Positions 5,877-7,400 of a stretch of 7,400 nucleotides of DNA are shown in pieces (position 1 is the first letter of the stretch; the number at the start of each line of letters is the position of its first letter). The position numbers and the translations under genes were made by a program. The notes under the pieces were generated by a model. It made no database searches. It was not told the origin of the DNA and saw nothing but the letters and a program-made list of their open reading frames with translations. Origin of the DNA: an uncultured Coriobacteriaceae bacterium (GTDB lineage Bacteria; Actinomycetota; Coriobacteriia; Coriobacteriales; UMGS124); NCBI GenBank assembly GCA_900555105.1, contig USJP01000070.1, forward strand, positions 1 to 7,400, given 5' to 3'.

Positions 5877-5900
5877 GGAAAAGCATAAAGATCCCCGCCC
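5871..5900. other. putative junction between two genomes
   Basis: The oxidoreductase frame stops making family sense upstream of its GGYFATM block, at about 5876. From there the minus-strand reading is unrelated, and the plus strand soon holds a promoter-like sequence and genes of a Firmicute type. No transposase, tRNA, direct repeat or att-like sequence is visible at the point. A chimeric contig is the most likely cause. The exact base is uncertain by perhaps 10 nt. Confidence 0.7.
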
Positions 5901-5990
5901 TGTGCAGGAAACGCCCCCGCAGTCTCGTAGTATAGGTGATAGGACAAAAAAAGCTCGTATTTTGTTCACGGGCGTGTCATAGAAACCGGA

Positions 5991-5996
5991 TATACT
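5991..5996 (+). promoter_or_regulatory. possible -10 element of the VTT-protein gene
   Basis: TATACT lies 31 nt upstream of the ATG at 6028 and would start transcription near 6003. The only -35-like hexamer, TTGTTC (5962-5967), is 23 nt away, too far for a standard promoter. The assignment is weak. Confidence 0.3.
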
Positions 5997-6027
5997 AAAG
6001 AAAAATGAGAGGGAAGGAACACGCGGG

Positions 6028-6630
6028 ATGGAAATGACGATGATAGGCTGGCTCCACCAGCTGGGAACGCTGGAATTCTGGGAGGCCCTGCTGGAAGGCT
6101 TTGGCGACCTTGGCCCCATTGCGCCCGTGATCCTTGCGATGGTGGAATCCTTTTTTCCACCGCTGCCGCTCATCGCCATTGTGGCGCTGAATGTTGCGGC
6201 CCACGGCGGGCTTCTGGGCTTTGTGTACAGCTGGGCCGGGGTGATGCTGGGCGGCACTGTGATGTTCCTGCTCTGGCGGCGTGTCGTCAAGCGTTTTTTA
6301 TGGAAATTTGCCCGCCGCTCGGCCAAGCTGCAAAAGGCGGAGCAATGGGTCAGCCGGTTCGACACCGCGTCCCTGTTCATGCTGTCGCTCCTGCCCTTTA
6401 CGCCCTCGTCCTTTATGCACTTTGCCTTTGGCATCTCTGATTTTGACGAGAAGCGCTACCTTGTCACCATGCTGCTGGGCAAGGGCGTGATGGTGGCCAT
6501 GATGGCCCTTTTCGGGCAGTCGCTGGTGTCTGCCATGAAGAACCCGTTCTACCTCGTGCTTGCCATCGCCATCTGGGCGGGAATGTACTTTGCCAGCAAG
6601 CACTTCTGTAAAAAGCACGAGATCGATTGA
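6028..6630 (+). CDS. VTT-domain (DedA/TVP38-like) integral membrane protein
   Basis: A 200-aa polytopic membrane protein with the look of the VTT (SNARE-associated, DedA/TVP38/TMEM64) superfamily, whose bacterial members are linked to lipid transport or scrambling and envelope homeostasis. Hydrophobic segments lie near residues 30-56, 61-83, 113-134, 142-163 and 173-191. The first contains the proline-rich re-entrant motif SFFPPLPLIA (41-50). The second re-entrant motif is LLPFTPSSFMHFAFG (121-135), where the family's usual FxxR...P.....G pattern is recognisable but modified. A basic loop (WRRVVKRFLWKFARR, 83-97) suggests a cytoplasmic side. The start at 6028 has AAGGA 9 nt upstream (6014-6018); the in-frame ATG at 6034 has worse spacing. 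It seems monocistronic. It is antisense to the spurious extension of the oxidoreductase frame. The specific substrate is not known. Confidence 0.85.
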   Translation: MEMTMIGWLHQLGTLEFWEALLEGFGDLGPIAPVILAMVESFFPPLPLIAIVALNVAAHGGLLGFVYSWAGVMLGGTVMFLLWRRVVKRFLWKFARRSAKLQKAEQWVSRFDTASLFMLSLLPFTPSSFMHFAFGISDFDEKRYLVTMLLGKGVMVAMMALFGQSLVSAMKNPFYLVLAIAIWAGMYFASKHFCKKHEID

Positions 6631-6635
6631 ATCGG

Positions 6636-6670
6636 CGCAGAGCTGCCGCTGAAATGCCAGCGCCTGCGTT
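6636..6670 (+). terminator. possible weak terminator after the VTT gene
   Basis: CGCAG (6636-6640) pairs with CTGCG (6664-6668), and GCTG (6648-6651) pairs with CAGC (6658-6661) inside it. The following TTCTGCTT is only partly T-rich. It lies 5 nt after the stop codon. The internal loop and poor T-run make this tentative. Confidence 0.25.
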
Positions 6671-6674
6671 CTGC

Positions 6675-6703
6675 TTGACTTCTCCCCCCGGCCCGGCTAT
6701 AAT
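6675..6703 (+). promoter_or_regulatory. strong promoter of the cysS T-box leader
   Basis: TTGACT (6675-6680) and a perfect TATAAT (6698-6703) are separated by 17 nt. The predicted start near 6710 gives a leader of about 390 nt before cysS, as expected for a T-box-regulated synthetase plus an inserted repeat. Confidence 0.85.
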
Positions 6704-6709
6704 ACAGAT

Positions 6710-6974
6710 GTATCAGGAAAAATGCGTTTACCCGGGCAGAGTAGCGCAAAGGTGAGCTGGACAGAGAGAACGGGCCGTTGGCTGGGAGCCTGTTTGCAGC
6801 AGCGTGTGTGAAGTGCGCCCGGACAGCACGCCGCGGGAAACCTGCTGGGGAGTATCGCGGCGCGGCAGCCGCCGTTATCGGCTTTGAGCGACAAACAGAA
6901 GTGGAACCGCGATTTTGAAAACCGCCTTCGAAGTGATATGCGATATCATATTGCTTTGAGGGCTTTTGTTTTTT
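6710..6974 (+). promoter_or_regulatory. cysteine-specific T-box riboswitch
   Basis: The leader carries the T-box signature GAAGTGGAACCGCG (6898-6911), close to the consensus AGGGTGGNACCGCG that contacts the tRNA acceptor end. Stem I features are visible: AGTA near 6740 (possible S-turn), AGAGA near 6763-6768, and GGCTGGGAGCC near 6779-6790 (distal loop region). TGC at 6814-6816 is well placed in GAAGTGCG as the specifier codon; it reads Cys, in agreement with cysS downstream. The terminator GCCTTCGAAGT/GCTTTGAGGGC (6924-6934 with 6953-6963, three G-T pairs) is followed by TTTTGTTTTTT (6964-6974). Uncharged tRNA-Cys would stabilise the antiterminator and allow cysS transcription. The specifier assignment is by position and gene context, not by a full fold. 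Confidence 0.88.
6924..6974 (+). terminator. T-box terminator
   Basis: An 11-bp stem (6924-6934 with 6953-6963) with a further AT-rich inner stem (GATAT-GCG-ATATC, 6935-6947) is followed by a T-rich tail to 6974. It competes with the antiterminator formed around the T-box sequence just upstream. Confidence 0.8.
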
Positions 6975-6988
6975 CAGGCAGATTCGCA

Positions 6989-7058
6989 GGAGCTGCCCTC
7001 TTTGCCAAGGGCTCCCTTATTAGGGGAGCTGGCGAGTGAAGCGAGACTGAGAGGTTCT
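6989..7058. repeat. clostridial-type intergenic palindromic repeat
   Basis: This stretch contains GCCCT-ctttgcca-AGGGC (6995-7012, overlapping the next stem), GCTCCC/GGGAGC (around 7011-7029) and GGCGAGTGAAGCGAGACTGA (7031-7050). I recognise the pattern (CTCTCAGTCTCGCTTC...CGCCAGCTCCC...GAGCCCTTGGC on the other strand) as a widespread non-coding repeat in Faecalibacterium-like genomes. That is from memory. It lies between the T-box terminator and the cysS SD and would be carried in the cysS mRNA leader. Confidence 0.6.
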
Positions 7059-7097
7059 GCTGCGGCTTTTGTTTGCCCTACAAGAAGGAGAGTTCTT

Positions 7098-7400
7098 ATG
7101 CAGATTTTCAACACCCTGACCCGACAGAAGGAAGAGTTTGTGCCGCAGGTGCCCGGCGAATACCGCATCTATGTCTGCGGCCCCACCGTTTACAACTATA
7201 TCCACATCGGCAATGCCCGCCCGCTGATCGTGTTCGATACCCTGCGCCGCTATCTGGAATACCGCGGCAACAAGGTTATCTATGTCTCCAACATCACCGA
7301 TATTGATGACAAGCTCATCAAGAAGGGCCAGGAGGAGGGCACCTCCATGAAGGAAGTGGCCCAGCGCTTTGAGGCCGAGTACCTCAAGGATGCCGCCGGT
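7098..7400 (+). CDS. cysS: cysteinyl-tRNA synthetase, N-terminal part (runs off the window)
   Basis: The first 101 codons of CysRS, which charges tRNA-Cys with cysteine in the cytosol. The start ATG 7098 has AAGGAG (7085-7090) 7 nt upstream. Class I synthetase hallmarks are in place: [18 protein letters not shown] (residues 24-41) holds the first zinc-binding Cys26 and the HIGN version of the HIGH ATP-binding motif (34-37). It is followed by [12 protein letters not shown] and the family block [14 protein letters not shown]. The KMSKS loop and the anticodon domain lie beyond the window. The gene reads open to the last base. Expression is under the Cys T-box upstream. The sequence style is that of Oscillospiraceae (inference). 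Identity is secure. Confidence 0.97.
   Translation, partial: MQIFNTLTRQKEEFVPQVPGEYRIYVCGPTVYNYIHIGNARPLIVFDTLRRYLEYRGNKVIYVSNITDIDDKLIKKGQEEGTSMKEVAQRFEAEYLKDAAG

Noticed and set aside
4773..5888. A 371-codon open frame on the plus strand, rich in Val, Gly, Leu and His
   Set aside because: It is the complement of the molybdopterin oxidoreductase. Its composition is that of a shadow of a GC-rich gene, and no SD or domain is seen.
5877..6434. N-terminal extension of the oxidoreductase frame to 685 aa
   Set aside because: This part is antisense to the VTT-domain gene, has Ser/Pro/Arg-rich shadow composition, and lacks any Tat signal, Fe-S or molybdopterin motif.
6897..6911. Possible tRNA gene near the T-box sequence
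   Set aside because: The GTGGAACCGCG segment is the T-box motif; no cloverleaf or T-arm GTTCRA sequence is found around it.

Overview
The window appears to join two unrelated gut-bacterial genomes at about position 5877. The left part (1-5876) looks like a Coriobacteriia genome of Collinsella type. The reasons are a DMSO-reductase-family molybdoenzyme/ferredoxin/TorD locus, the protein sequence style, GC-rich codons and a 59-aa acidic protein of a kind I associate with that group. The right part (about 5880-7400) looks like an Oscillospiraceae/Faecalibacterium-type Firmicute: a VTT-domain membrane protein, then a T-box riboswitch, then cysS, with a clostridial-type intergenic palindromic repeat in the cysS leader. 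Both taxonomic placements are inferences from memory of such proteins; no search was run. The molybdoenzyme gene is cut in mid-protein exactly where the style changes, so the simplest reading is a chimeric (metagenomic) contig. A real recombination junction is possible but less likely.

Layout, left part. A 59-aa protein gene (+, 47-226) converges with a 4-nt gap on a creatininase-family amidohydrolase (-, 231-1055). Next comes rlmA, a 23S rRNA guanine-N1 methyltransferase (-, 1198-2022). Between rlmA and the torD-like gene lie about 830 bases without a conventional gene. This stretch is organised rather than empty. It has a strong plus-strand promoter (2131-2159) and a GC-rich leader whose hairpin buries the Shine-Dalgarno site of a 23-codon ORF (2251-2322). 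The end of that ORF forms one arm of an intrinsic terminator. Four degenerate repeats follow (2371-2637), then several perfect hairpins and a strong terminator (2736-2772). This is the part most worth a second look.

Next, all on the minus strand, come a TorD-family chaperone (2853-3650), a four-cluster [4Fe-4S] electron-transfer subunit (3781-4377) and the C-terminal part of a molybdopterin oxidoreductase (4377-5876). The catalytic and iron-sulfur genes share one base (TAATG) and end in a terminator (3710-3758). torD follows that terminator, and its own terminator is at 2787-2827. Together they would make, mature and wire an anaerobic respiratory reductase. No membrane-anchor gene (DmsC/NrfD type) is present here, and the substrate cannot be read from the sequence.

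Layout, right part. A VTT-domain inner-membrane protein (+, 6028-6630) is followed by a near-consensus promoter (6675-6703). A cysteine-specific T-box leader (about 6710-6974) comes next, then an intergenic repeat (about 6989-7058), then the first 101 codons of cysS, which runs off the window end.
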